This document shows positions 1 through 8,799 of a stretch of 59,595 bases of DNA, one piece after another (the stretch's first letter is position 1; each line of letters opens with the position of its first letter). Position numbers and translations under genes: made by a program. Source of the DNA: an uncultured Candidatus Saccharibacteria bacterium (lineage in GTDB: Bacteria > Patescibacteriota > Saccharimonadia > Saccharimonadales > Saccharimonadaceae); the NCBI GenBank assembly GCA_938041555.1, contig CALIAC010000003.1, forward strand, positions 1 to 59,595. The letters run 5' to 3'. Below the pieces are notes generated by a model. That model saw only the letters and a program-made list of their open reading frames with translations, did no database searches and was not told the origin of the DNA.

Positions 1-183
1 CTTCGCGGCTAGCTCAGCCGACAATTTACCAAGCTGCGCATCCCTTTGATCTACCCCCCCCCTGAACTTAAGAACATTTCCACCAAGACTGATAATATCC
101 CAAGAAGCACTTATATTTTTTAAAAGACTACGCTTTTCTTTCACAGTACGATACTCCATAAATAGCTTATTAATGAATCTCAT
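1..183 (-). CDS. Partial unknown protein (N-terminal 61 codons), runs off the window edge
   Basis: An ATG at 183 opens a frame that stays open to base 1, so only the first 61 residues are visible. It begins MRFINKLFMEYRTVKEK and is basic and helical, then has a Gly-rich stretch encoded by a run of nine G (plus-strand C at 54-62), then an Asp/Gln/Leu/Ala-rich segment. The frame depends exactly on the tract length: eight G would give an immediate TAG. A TTGACA (210-205) and a TATATC (189-184) lie just upstream, with a short 15-base spacer. A later ATG at 159 is possible. I do not recognise the family. Confidence 0.45.
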   Translation of the reverse strand, partial: MRFINKLFMEYRTVKEKRSLLKNISASWDIISLGGNVLKFRGGVDQRDAQLGKLSAELAAK

Positions 184-298
184 GATATAACTATTGTTTA
201 TAAATGTCAATGGTACTTCCCTACTCCGCACCTAACATTTAGTCGCTTCTTAAGTTGAAGGAAATGAATTGGATATTACTTTTCGCACAAAGGCCGCC

Positions 299-817
299 TT
301 ACCCGCCGTATACGCCTCTCTGTTGTGTCGATACTGCTGTGCCAGCTCCGTGTTTGAGTTTGGTATACTTCTCGCGCAAGACGCGGCTACTCCGCAGGCG
401 ATCACGAAAGATAATCTTCGGCGATGGCATCACCTTTGTCTGCTCGACATGGAGATGATATTTCTGGCGTAGCGGATCATCCACGTCATATCCTTTGCCA
501 AACTCCATCGTCAGCTCCGTCTCAGCATTGGCCATATTTTCGTAGCCAAGCGGGTGAAGCCGCTCTATCAGCCGCTGCTTCGCTCTACTATCAAGCTTGC
601 TCACAAGGAGTAGGCTATCTATGATTGGTTTGGCTGCCAATCCCGGCACCGCTGTGCTACCAATATGCTCGATAGCACGCGCCTCATCACCCAGCGCATC
701 ACTTACCCGCGCTGCCTCAGCTATGAATAACTGTTGCCACCGTTCATCATATGGTACCACCTCTATAGGAAAGAGCTGGCCAATTTCTTCTGGTGTCATG
801 GCGTCGAATTTGCTCAT
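299..817 (-). CDS. GrpB/UPF0157 family protein
   Basis: 172 residues. It carries the family signature HIGSTAVPGL followed by AKPIIDSLL near residues 51-70 and a YHLHV segment near residue 120, matching the GrpB family of the nucleotidyltransferase superfamily, whose cellular substrate is mostly unknown. The length is normal. It is the last gene of a minus-strand cluster whose three upstream members are all Nudix hydrolases, 30 bases after the previous stop, so it probably works on nucleotides or nucleotide-sugar-like substrates; that part is inference. The start is ATG, with only a weak AGAAG before it. Confidence 0.8.
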   Translation of the reverse strand: MSKFDAMTPEEIGQLFPIEVVPYDERWQQLFIAEAARVSDALGDEARAIEHIGSTAVPGLAAKPIIDSLLLVSKLDSRAKQRLIERLHPLGYENMANAETELTMEFGKGYDVDDPLRQKYHLHVEQTKVMPSPKIIFRDRLRSSRVLREKYTKLKHGAGTAVSTQQRGVYGG

Positions 818-847
818 TGTAGCTTCTGTTAAATATTATCTTTCTCG

Positions 848-1459
848 TTATTCATTCTTTTTATCTGTTAGATACCGCAATAACACCATCGCGATCCTGT
901 CCTCGCGCATGTCACCTTTCAAAGCCATTTCGCGCACCTCATCATACGAAAACCACAGGTCTGTCTGAATCACTTCACCATCCTCAAGTTGCTGCCCATC
1001 ATCACTTTTTATAAAATTCGTTGCAACAAATGTATATAAATCCCACTTCACCGTCGCACCAAGTGTCGAGGTATGAATAATCTGCGGATCGACAATCGTG
1101 TAACCCGCTTCTTCTTGCATCTCATGCACAGCCTTCGTCGTCGCGGCTTGAATTATATCAACATGTTGGGCGCGAGCGGCTTGGTAATCGGCACGTGAAT
1201 CAAACACCTTACCCCCTGGCAGGCGATAATCATATCCATCCAGCTCATGACGAAATTCGCGGGTGAGCAAGATTTTGCCACTGTTTTGATCATCAAGTAT
1301 AATGCGCACGCCTGGCGCTCGCACCACCCTTTCCCAGCCCTTATCATTATGTTGGACATCAAACATCATGCCTGCAAAAGCTGTGTGCCAGCCCGCCTTT
1401 GCTTCATCTTCACTGTTATGTGCTATGTTCTTTTCTGTCAGGAGTCTTTCTTGCGTCAT
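848..1459 (-). CDS. Nudix hydrolase with an expanded Nudix box
   Basis: 203 residues. The Nudix helix ends in AVHEMQEEAGY (about residues 109-119), but the loop after LPGGKVFD is longer than in the canonical GX5EX7REUXEEXGU motif, and an insertion rich in Ala/Gln/His separates the halves. The REUXEE-like part reads HEMQEE, keeping the two metal-binding glutamates. The general fold resembles ADP-ribose or nucleoside-diphosphate-sugar pyrophosphatases; the substrate is unknown. SD AGAGGA lies 5 bases before the ATG. It sits 25 bases downstream of the next Nudix gene, so the two are likely co-transcribed. Confidence 0.8.
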   Translation of the reverse strand: MTQERLLTEKNIAHNSEDEAKAGWHTAFAGMMFDVQHNDKGWERVVRAPGVRIILDDQNSGKILLTREFRHELDGYDYRLPGGKVFDSRADYQAARAQHVDIIQAATTKAVHEMQEEAGYTIVDPQIIHTSTLGATVKWDLYTFVATNFIKSDDGQQLEDGEVIQTDLWFSYDEVREMALKGDMREDRIAMVLLRYLTDKKNE

Positions 1460-1483
1460 ACCGATCCTCTACTAGGCAAAGTA

Positions 1484-1987
1484 TTACCGCTCCTCTATCA
1501 TCTGCACCACACCCGTCTCATTATACCTCTGGTAGGCAGTGAGAATTTGGCGTGTGGCGTCATTCGTATTGAGTCGCAAGGCTTCGTCTAGCGAGAACCA
1601 CTGGCCTGTCGATACTTCCTCAGTATCGGTGTGCGATGCCTCGCTGTGCCATTGCTTGAGGCAAAACACCACGGTAAAGGCCTGTGTGTCACCATCAGGA
1701 TAATGATACACCCGTCCTGGGCCAGACTGCGTTGCAAAGAGCTCGAGGTCGCTGGCGTGCGCAGTGATTCCTGCTTCTTCGCGTAGTTCATGTAGTGCCG
1801 CGCTGGCATAGCTATCGCCTTCCTCGACGTGGCCACCTACTGTGCTCCAGCGGTCGAATGCCTTAGCGTAGATGAGTTTGACGCGCCCTGCTTCATCAAC
1901 CGGCAAGACATCAACAGTTGTCGTGAGTAATTTCTTATCCCCAACCTTCTGGCGCAACTGCCACACATACGAGCCAACGTACCCCAT
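1484..1987 (-). CDS. Nudix hydrolase
   Basis: 167 residues. The canonical Nudix box GGHVEEGDSYASAALHELRE continues into EAGI (about residues 59-82), with intact metal-binding glutamates. It belongs to the MutT-like hydrolases that cleave nucleoside diphosphates linked to another group; the substrate cannot be told. A GTG at 1993 is only one base from the SD GGGAG, so the ATG at 1987, seven bases from it, is the better start. It is the middle gene of three adjacent Nudix genes. Confidence 0.85.
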   Translation of the reverse strand: MGYVGSYVWQLRQKVGDKKLLTTTVDVLPVDEAGRVKLIYAKAFDRWSTVGGHVEEGDSYASAALHELREEAGITAHASDLELFATQSGPGRVYHYPDGDTQAFTVVFCLKQWHSEASHTDTEEVSTGQWFSLDEALRLNTNDATRQILTAYQRYNETGVVQMIEER

Positions 1988-2082
1988 ATTCACACTCCCT
2001 TCTCTGCCGCCAGCAGATGATCAATGGCACTTTCTATTATGATTTTAGCATATTCGTTGAGGATGAGGCGGCTAGCTCCACA

Positions 2083-2661
2083 CTACTCGTCCGCACGAGA
2101 GTCTCCTACTTGCTGGAGGGTGCTGGCGAGCAAAGCCCAGGCAGCGAGCATGGCGTAGTTGGTGATTGCGCCAGTAGCGACCATATGATGGATGGTGACA
2201 ATTGGCAGCCACTCAGAGATAATTTGCTCGGTGCTATCTGGCTGGTGTTGATGGTTTGTCCCAGCATATTCGCCGTGAACCACATGGAGCTTCGCGCTGG
2301 TGCGACGATTGTCGGCATAGAGCCAGCCACATTCCCGCACATTAGTCATGGCAATGCCCGACTCCTCAGCCAGCTCTCGCTGCGCCGCCGCACACACATC
2401 CTCACCTGCTTCGATCTTGCCGCCCGGGAACTGATACAACACCTCATCCACCGGGTACGAATACTCTTGCTGCACCAAGATATTATCACCTCGGCGACAC
2501 ACTACAATTACCCCACCGTGCCCATAGTAGGGGTAATGGACATATTGGATGGTCTTCCCATTTGGCAGCTCTATTGTATCTTCTGCGACGGTAAGTCGAG
2601 GGTGGTCGACGAGCGTCCGCGACGACAGCATGCGCCATTTTTGCAGCTGATGTGATGACAT
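2083..2661 (-). CDS. Nudix hydrolase, ADP-ribose pyrophosphatase-like
   Basis: 192 residues. The N-terminal layout (SSRTLVDHPRLTVAEDTIEL) and the box FPGGKIEAGEDVCAAAQREL followed by AEESGI resemble ADP-ribose pyrophosphatases (NudF-type), which split ADP-ribose into AMP and ribose 5-phosphate. The catalytic glutamates are present. It is the first gene of the Nudix-Nudix-Nudix-GrpB run on the minus strand; a 95-base gap separates it from the next gene, so it may form its own transcript. A TATTTT element lies seven bases before the ATG. Confidence 0.82.
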   Translation of the reverse strand: MSSHQLQKWRMLSSRTLVDHPRLTVAEDTIELPNGKTIQYVHYPYYGHGGVIVVCRRGDNILVQQEYSYPVDEVLYQFPGGKIEAGEDVCAAAQRELAEESGIAMTNVRECGWLYADNRRTSAKLHVVHGEYAGTNHQHQPDSTEQIISEWLPIVTIHHMVATGAITNYAMLAAWALLASTLQQVGDSRADE

Positions 2662-2715
2662 GGTTGGTAAAATACGGATAATAGCTTTACCTATTTGACC
2701 CTTTCTTAATGAAAT

Positions 2716-3306
2716 TCATTTTTTCTTAACCCTAGGGACACGACGACGAGACAACATCATAGCCAACCACAAACAGCCACTGCATAGGACAAATCCAATT
2801 GTCGCAGGGGCAATTACCGCCAGACCAGCTTCACTAGAAAAAGTTATACTCCATAGTAATTTACCGGCAGCCATGAACGCCATGACTACCACACCTAGCC
2901 AGATATTTCGCCACCACAATGCCGCTGCTAAAGCACTAAAGGATAATGGTATAAGCAATGTGAGGAAAATCTTACGTAACGTCCATTCACCCTGTAAATA
3001 CTGCTGCTCAACTTGCAAAAACTGTTGCACCTGTGAATTCGTTTCACTAGGCGAGGCAAACCATCCCATACTAGTCAAGGTCAAGAATATCACCATCATT
3101 TTCCCCGCCCAGCTCCGCCGATAGGCGAACCAGCAAAACGGTATCAAGAATAACGGACGGATATACCAGCTTAGCTGATTATGGTGCCGCTGCCACAGCC
3201 AATCCCAAAAACTCGGAACAGTAAATGCCGCGGCGATGAATAGCATAATCAACCCAGCAAACAAGACGGCGATGAATGTGTCATACTTTTTTATCACAGC
3301 CATCAT
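2716..3306 (-). CDS. Unknown multi-pass membrane protein
   Basis: 196 residues with about five hydrophobic segments, for example FIAVLFAGLIMLFIAAAF (residues 11-28), IRPLFLIPFCWFAY, MMVIFLTLTSMGWFA, WLGVVVMAFMAAGKLL and a C-terminal APATIGFVLCSGCLWLAMML, ending in the basic tail RRRVPRVKKK. I do not recognise the family. TATAGT lies seven bases before the ATG, so it likely has its own leaderless transcript, even though it follows truncated lepA by only 27 bases. Confidence 0.65.
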   Translation of the reverse strand: MMAVIKKYDTFIAVLFAGLIMLFIAAAFTVPSFWDWLWQRHHNQLSWYIRPLFLIPFCWFAYRRSWAGKMMVIFLTLTSMGWFASPSETNSQVQQFLQVEQQYLQGEWTLRKIFLTLLIPLSFSALAAALWWRNIWLGVVVMAFMAAGKLLWSITFSSEAGLAVIAPATIGFVLCSGCLWLAMMLSRRRVPRVKKK

Positions 3307-3333
3307 ACGATAAACTATACCACTATATTATAA

Positions 3334-4299
3334 CTACTCAAAGTATTTCTTGAGTGTCACCGTATCACCCACCCGTGCCTCACGCGTGGTCTTGAGGTTG
3401 GTGACGATGTAGCCGATTTCGCCGGTGTCAAGCAGTGGGTCAGGCTGCATGGTTGGGCTGAGGTGCCCTACTTCCAGAGCAAGGCCGCGGGCGCCGGTAG
3501 CCATCATGGTAATGTCCGCGCCTTTCGGTATTGTGCCATCCACCACGCGCACGTAGAGGATAACCCCTCGGTAGTCGTCGTAGTAACTATCAAAAATCAG
3601 GGCACGGGTTGGTATGGTTGGCCTATCGCCCCCCTGCGCAGCCACGTGCTCAGCCTGCACCGCCAGTGGTGATACCGGCGCGGGGATACGCTCGACGATA
3701 GCCCGCAGCACCTGCGGTACATTCTGCCCAGTCTTGGCTGAGATATGAATAATATCGCTCTCATCACAGCCCAGCAGATTAATCACCTGCTTAGACACGC
3801 GCGGTACATCGGCTGCTGGCAGGTCAACCTTATTGAGCACCGGGATGATGGTGAGGTCCTGCTCCATCGCCAAGTACACATTAGCCAGCGTCTGCGCCTG
3901 AATCCCCTGGCTGGCATCCACCACCAGTACCGCACCTTCGCAGGCCTGCAAGCTACGCGATACCTCGTAGCTAAAATCCACGTGGCCGGGGGTATCGATC
4001 AGGTTGAGGTCGTAGGTGCCAGGTTGGGGTGCGGTATTATCGCTTTGATTAGATACTGGCACACTCGCTGCCTGCGCACGAGTAGGGTTTGCATCCTCCG
4101 CACCATACTCATACTTCATCCGCACCGGGGCAAGCTTGATGGTAATTCCCTTCTCGCGCTCCAGATCCATACTATCCAGCAATTGCTGCTTCATATCCCG
4201 CTTGGTAACGGTGCCTGTCAGCTCCATCATGCGGTCGGCCAAGGTACTCTTGCCGTGGTCGATGTGGGCGATGATGCAGAAATTACGGATATGTTCCAT
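3334..4299 (-). CDS. lepA: Truncated elongation factor 4 (LepA): GTPase domain and domain II only
   Basis: 321 residues against about 600 in ordinary LepA. The GTPase motifs are intact: AHIDHGKS (11-18), the LEREKGITIK switch region, DTPGHVDFSYEV, NKVDLP and SAKTGQNV. Domain II follows and the protein stops at VGDTVTLKKYFE, where family members continue into domains III, V and the unique LepA C-terminal domain. An insertion of about 30 residues rich in Ala/Pro/Ser/Thr sits between KYEYG and YDLNLIDTPG. The following 27 bases and the next gene carry no LepA remainder in any frame. The ATG is one codon after the murJ stop, so it is part of the ftsH-murJ operon. Without the C-terminal domain, normal EF4 back-translocation is unlikely; the protein may be a remnant or a reduced GTPase. 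Confidence 0.85.
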   Translation of the reverse strand: MEHIRNFCIIAHIDHGKSTLADRMMELTGTVTKRDMKQQLLDSMDLEREKGITIKLAPVRMKYEYGAEDANPTRAQAASVPVSNQSDNTAPQPGTYDLNLIDTPGHVDFSYEVSRSLQACEGAVLVVDASQGIQAQTLANVYLAMEQDLTIIPVLNKVDLPAADVPRVSKQVINLLGCDESDIIHISAKTGQNVPQVLRAIVERIPAPVSPLAVQAEHVAAQGGDRPTIPTRALIFDSYYDDYRGVILYVRVVDGTIPKGADITMMATGARGLALEVGHLSPTMQPDPLLDTGEIGYIVTNLKTTREARVGDTVTLKKYFE

Positions 4300-4302
4300 A
4301 CG

Positions 4303-5973
4303 CTAGCGCTTCCAGTTCCAGCCAAGGTTAATCCGCCCAAAGAAGATCTGCCGCAACCGATTAAGCACTGGCTCGGCCTCTTTAAGCCGCAGTCGCCGGC
4401 TGAACCATATATAAACCGCAAAGCTCACTACTGTGATCATAATAAATTTCGGGAAGGCAAGGAAGAAACTCTTATCGTTCGTACCAAAGGGGATCATTAC
4501 CACACTCAGGTAGGCGGCCAAACCAGTTGGCACTGCAGCAATGACCATCTTGTAGATACTGTTGACGAAGCTGCGGTCAAACAGCCTCGGCATGCGCCGC
4601 CCCATGAAGAAGAAGAGGACAATCACCTCCACCACGGCAGTGATAGACTGTGCCCAAGCCAGGCCGTAGCCCGGGTTTTGGTTCTTCGACCAGAGATTTA
4701 CCAAGATAATCGCCAGGATAATATTAAACCCAATCGCAAAGAATGAGATATAGAGCGGTGTCTTGGTATCTTGCTGCGCGTAAAAGCTACGGGCTGCAAT
4801 ATGATAAATCGTGCGGAAAAATATCGTCAAAACCAGCACTCCAAGAAAACCCGATATCACCGGGTCACCCCCGTTGTGGATAAAGCTCACCACATAGCCC
4901 CGTGCAAAGTAGGTAATGACCGCCACTGGCAATGCCAACCAAATAATCACCCGGATCATCACCTGCAACTCCTTGCGGAAGAGATCCTCGCGCCCTGCCC
5001 CCAGGTGCTCCGTCATTTGTGGAAAGGCTGCGTTGCTAATTGCCACACCGATCAAGTTCACTGGCATTAACGACAATGCCGACGCCTGCTGGTAAGCCCG
5101 CACCGTCCCATCAGCCATGCGCGAAGCGAGGTTTGTCTCCACGAGTCCATTGAGATAGTCAATCCCTTGGTCGAGCGAGCGCGTCCGCAGCAAGCGCAGC
5201 ACTTGGCGAAAGCTCTTGTTCTTGCGCTTGATCATAAAGCGATAGTCAAAGTCTAAGCCAAGCAGACCAATCGAGCTCACAATCAACTGCAGCACCGAGC
5301 CCAGCACCACACCCAGTGCCACACCCATAATGCCACCCTCAAACACTTGCCAGCCAAAGATATTGATACCGTTCGTAAAGAAGGTTGCACCAATGATGAT
5401 GCCAATATTATAGATCGTTGGCGCCAGCGCATAGAAGGTAAAGCGCCCAATCGCCTGCTGCATACTCGCAATAACGGTGGAGATAGAAAAGAGGAATGGA
5501 TTAACCGCAATCACGCGCATCATACTCACCGCCAGGCTCCGCCCCGACTCGCTGAGCCCCGGCCCCACCACGACATTCACCAGCGGCTCAGCAAAGATCA
5601 TAATCAAAATACTCGCCGCTAAGGTGGTGAGTGCCAAGAAATTGATCAAGCTCGAGCTCAGATCCCATGCCGACTGCTTGTTGCCTGACGCTAAGCGCTG
5701 GTTAAACACTGGTATAAAGGACACGCTCAGTGCCCCAGACACCAGCACAAAGAACATGAAATCGGGGATAGTAAAGGCTACAGTATAGGCATCAGCACCC
5801 ACTTTGTAGGTGTCATAATACATACCATTGATGAGCCGCTCACGATACATACCTAAGACGCTCGATAGCAGCGTCGAGCCTGCTAGCAGAGCAGCTGCAT
5901 TCTTAATATTTAGTTTGCTATTTGCTTTGGCGACGACTGAGCGGACACGCCGACGATTTGCTCCATGTGCCAC
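4303..5973 (-). CDS. murJ: Lipid II flippase MurJ (MviN family)
   Basis: About 556 residues with some 14 hydrophobic segments. The N-terminal signature (AALLAGSTLLSSVLGMYRER) and the LVSGALSVSFIPVF segment are typical of MurJ, which flips lipid II across the membrane for peptidoglycan synthesis. The frame extends further upstream, but that part overlaps the ftsH 3' end out of frame. I choose the GTG at 5973, which has the SD AGGGAGG five bases before it and lies 16 bases after the ftsH stop. The lepA fragment follows with a three-base gap. Together with murC elsewhere in the window it supports a cell wall made by the organism itself. Confidence 0.9.
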   Translation of the reverse strand: MAHGANRRRVRSVVAKANSKLNIKNAAALLAGSTLLSSVLGMYRERLINGMYYDTYKVGADAYTVAFTIPDFMFFVLVSGALSVSFIPVFNQRLASGNKQSAWDLSSSLINFLALTTLAASILIMIFAEPLVNVVVGPGLSESGRSLAVSMMRVIAVNPFLFSISTVIASMQQAIGRFTFYALAPTIYNIGIIIGATFFTNGINIFGWQVFEGGIMGVALGVVLGSVLQLIVSSIGLLGLDFDYRFMIKRKNKSFRQVLRLLRTRSLDQGIDYLNGLVETNLASRMADGTVRAYQQASALSLMPVNLIGVAISNAAFPQMTEHLGAGREDLFRKELQVMIRVIIWLALPVAVITYFARGYVVSFIHNGGDPVISGFLGVLVLTIFFRTIYHIAARSFYAQQDTKTPLYISFFAIGFNIILAIILVNLWSKNQNPGYGLAWAQSITAVVEVIVLFFFMGRRMPRLFDRSFVNSIYKMVIAAVPTGLAAYLSVVMIPFGTNDKSFFLAFPKFIMITVVSFAVYIWFSRRLRLKEAEPVLNRLRQIFFGRINLGWNWKR

Positions 5974-5989
5974 TGATACCTCCCTGCTC

Positions 5990-7834
5990 CTAGTGGAGCT
6001 TGGCCTCCGTTGGCAAGGTGGTATCTGCCATCGCAGCCTTAGCTTCGTCTTCTTCGAGTGTTTCGTGAACAAGCAGCTCATCTTTGAGTTTCTCAAGCGC
6101 TGAGCGGTTGTGCGAGAGGACAATCTCAGCACGGCGAGAAGCCTCTTTGATAAGCGCCTCTACCTCGTGGTCAATCGCCTCAGCAGTCGCATCGCTATAT
6201 GGTCGCTCGTGAGTGATCTTGTCGAATACCATGCCGCCATTGTCTTCGTGGAAGACTTGGTCGCGGAGCTTTGCACCCATGCCCTGCTCGATCACCATAT
6301 CGCGGGCAATCTCCGTCGCTTTGCGCAAGTCACTACCTGCCCCGGTTGTAATGCCGTCATCGCCATAGATTAGCTTCTCGGCAATGCGCCCACCCATCGC
6401 CCGAGCAAGTATGTCCTTAAATTCATACACATTGGTGTAGCTCTTATCCTCTGGGGGTAAGAACCATGTCACGCCGCCCGTACCACCACGCGGGATGATG
6501 GTCACCTTATGTACCGGATCGCTATCCGGTAAGACATGCCCCACAATAGCGTGACCTGCCTCGTGGTACGCCGTGAGTTCCTTCTCGTGGTCGGTCATTA
6601 CCTTAGCTTTGCGCTCGGGGCCAATCGCCACCTTCTCAAAGGCCTCGGTCAGGTCTTGATTAGTGATCGTCTTCTTGCCGCGGCGCGCTGCGATAATCGC
6701 TGCTTCGTTGGCCATGTTCGCGAGGTCGGCACCACTACTACCGGCTGTCTTGGCAGCAAGCTTGTCGAGGTCGACCGACGCATCGGTTGGTTTGTTCTTG
6801 AAGTGCACCTTGAGGATCGCCTCACGGTCTTTGCGCTCAGGCAGGCTAATCGTCGTATGGCGGTCGAAGCGGCCTGGGCGTAGCAGCGCTGGGTCGAGCA
6901 CATCGGCTCGGTTGGTTGCCGCTAGGATAATCACGTTTGTATCAGCCTCAAAGCCGTCCATCTCTACCAAAATCTGGTTCAGCGTCTGCTCGCGCTCGTC
7001 GTGGCCACCACCCATGCCAGAGCCACGCTTGCGTCCCACGGCATCAATCTCGTCAATGAAGATAATAGCCGGGGCATTCTTCTTGGCCTTAGCAAAGAGG
7101 TCGCGCACGCGGCTTGCCCCCACACCAACAAACATCTCCACAAACTCTGATCCGCTAATGGAAAAGAACGGCACATTAGCCTCACCCGCGACCGCGCGCG
7201 CCAGCATCGTCTTACCGGTACCAGGGTTACCAACAAGGAGAATCCCTTTAGGGATCTTAGCGCCGAGGCTCTGATACTTCTTGGGGTGCTTAAGGAAGTC
7301 CACCACCTCTTGCAAATCCTGCTTGGCGTTTTCATTACCCGCAATGTCATCAAATACTACCCGCTCTTTATCAAGGCCATACAGCTTGGCCTTACTCTTG
7401 CCAAAGCCCATCGCTTGGCTATTCTGCCCCTGAGCTTGGCGCATCATAAACATAAAGAGAACGCCAAACAGCACGACCGACAGGACAATCGGCGCAAGAT
7501 TCCAAAACAGCAGCCCTGTCTGTGATTCATTTTGCACCTTTACCTCTGTTTTGTCATGTTTGAGCCCTTGGGTATAGATAGTGCCATTTTCTTTGAGGCT
7601 GCGCTCGGTTGGCTTAGACTGGCCTTTGGGTGTAACAGTCAGCTCATTGCCTTGGATCTCTATCTTGGCAATCTTGCCATTATTTGCCCGGTTCACCACG
7701 TCCGAGAGCGGCACCTCCTTGAGGTTGGCCTGCGGCGAATTAATCGCCCAAAATGCCAGCACACCCAGCACCACAATCGCCCAAAACAGCCCTAGACGCA
7801 GGGCATTGGTCGCTTTCGACGGTTTTTTATTCAT
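5990..7834 (-). CDS. ftsH: ATP-dependent zinc metalloprotease FtsH
   Basis: 614 residues, normal length. It has an N-terminal membrane segment, a periplasmic-type domain, a second membrane segment (about 110-130), an AAA+ ATPase with Walker A GNPGTGKT (about 202-209) and Walker B IIFIDEID, the second region of homology with the arginine finger around RPGRFDR, and the protease motif HEAGH (about 424-428). It degrades damaged or regulatory membrane and cytosolic proteins. A GTG at 7846 touches the SD AAGGAG directly, so the ATG at 7834, with an 11-base spacing, is preferred. It lies between tilS and murJ on the same strand; a tilS-ftsH order is common in bacteria. Confidence 0.95.
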   Translation of the reverse strand: MNKKPSKATNALRLGLFWAIVVLGVLAFWAINSPQANLKEVPLSDVVNRANNGKIAKIEIQGNELTVTPKGQSKPTERSLKENGTIYTQGLKHDKTEVKVQNESQTGLLFWNLAPIVLSVVLFGVLFMFMMRQAQGQNSQAMGFGKSKAKLYGLDKERVVFDDIAGNENAKQDLQEVVDFLKHPKKYQSLGAKIPKGILLVGNPGTGKTMLARAVAGEANVPFFSISGSEFVEMFVGVGASRVRDLFAKAKKNAPAIIFIDEIDAVGRKRGSGMGGGHDEREQTLNQILVEMDGFEADTNVIILAATNRADVLDPALLRPGRFDRHTTISLPERKDREAILKVHFKNKPTDASVDLDKLAAKTAGSSGADLANMANEAAIIAARRGKKTITNQDLTEAFEKVAIGPERKAKVMTDHEKELTAYHEAGHAIVGHVLPDSDPVHKVTIIPRGGTGGVTWFLPPEDKSYTNVYEFKDILARAMGGRIAEKLIYGDDGITTGAGSDLRKATEIARDMVIEQGMGAKLRDQVFHEDNGGMVFDKITHERPYSDATAEAIDHEVEALIKEASRRAEIVLSHNRSALEKLKDELLVHETLEEDEAKAAMADTTLPTEAKLH

Positions 7835-7884
7835 CAGGGAACTCACTCCTTTCGTTCGCTTGCATTCTCACACAGTAATCTGAT

Positions 7885-8733
7885 CTATTGTACCACTTCT
7901 ACAGTGAATTGCCGAGGGCCAAACTGCAAATACACTCCATCGCCCACCACATGGCGGCTGCCTGGGCGAGCAGTCTTGATGGCCAGCACTGCACGCTCGA
8001 GCCGCGGGCGGGTTGGGCGCGGCGCACCCGCCCACATGATCATCGCACCCAATAGTTCTTGAGCGCTCGCTTCGTCGATCATAATAAATCCATGGCGCTC
8101 AGCCGCAAACTGCGGCAAGAGGTGTTGCACTTCATCATTAATCGTATGGCGCAGCGCAAGTTGCCGATCCCGCAGCGAGGTAATCTGCGCCGCCTGCTCT
8201 GCCGTGAGGAGCCGCTGAATGCAGCGCCGCAGCCGATTGCGCGTGTAGCGGTCGCTCGCATTTGTCTCATCCTCCACCCATTCCAGGCGATGAGCCAGTG
8301 CATAGGCACGGATATCTGCCTTGCGCCAGCCCAGTAGTGGCCGCTCCACCCCAGGGCGGTTTAGCACAGCCAGCCCACGCCAGCCCGTTCCACGCACCAG
8401 GTTAAGCGCCACTGTCTCTACCAAATCATCCAAGTGATGCGCCGTCACCACTGGTGCTTGATACTGCGCTGCTGTATCAAGCAAAAAATCATACCGAGCC
8501 TCTCGCGCTGCTGCTTCGCTCGCATTTGGCCCAAGCTCAAGCTGAGTAGACACAAAAGGTAGTCCATAGTGCGCCGCCAGTGCTGCCACAAAGCGCGCAT
8601 CCGCTGCCGACGCTTCACCCCGGATCCCATGATCGACATGCGCCACAATCAACGGCTCCGCTGCCTGCGCCGCCATCACATCCAAGAGCACTACACTATC
8701 CACACCACCAGACACTGCAACAAGATATGCCAT
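7885..8733 (-). CDS. tilS: tRNA(Ile)-lysidine synthase TilS, short form
   Basis: 282 residues. The PP-loop motif SGGVDSVVLLD is near the N-terminus, with HVDHGIRGEA and TAHHLDDLVET following, as expected for the enzyme that attaches lysine to C34 of the CAU-anticodon isoleucine tRNA so that it reads AUA. The long C-terminal substrate-binding domains of E. coli TilS (about 430 residues) are mostly absent, as in other reduced genomes. A TTG eight codons upstream is possible, but TATACT lies six bases before the ATG at 8733, which fits the leaderless pattern of this window. A candidate substrate tRNA is at 13102. Confidence 0.9.
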   Translation of the reverse strand: MAYLVAVSGGVDSVVLLDVMAAQAAEPLIVAHVDHGIRGEASAADARFVAALAAHYGLPFVSTQLELGPNASEAAAREARYDFLLDTAAQYQAPVVTAHHLDDLVETVALNLVRGTGWRGLAVLNRPGVERPLLGWRKADIRAYALAHRLEWVEDETNASDRYTRNRLRRCIQRLLTAEQAAQITSLRDRQLALRHTINDEVQHLLPQFAAERHGFIMIDEASAQELLGAMIMWAGAPRPTRPRLERAVLAIKTARPGSRHVVGDGVYLQFGPRQFTVEVVQ

Positions 8734-8799
8734 GGCAATAGTATATTCATTTTGCAAAGAGGAGTAAATACTAGTTTTATTATGCGCAATATGCTAGGC

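Noticed and set aside
1153..1362. Open frame antisense to a Nudix gene
   Set aside because: No SD or promoter, composition unlike a protein, fully inside a well-supported gene on the other frame.
5974..6132. Upstream extension of murJ
   Set aside because: It overlaps the ftsH 3' end out of frame, and a GTG with a strong SD lies 16 bases after the ftsH stop.
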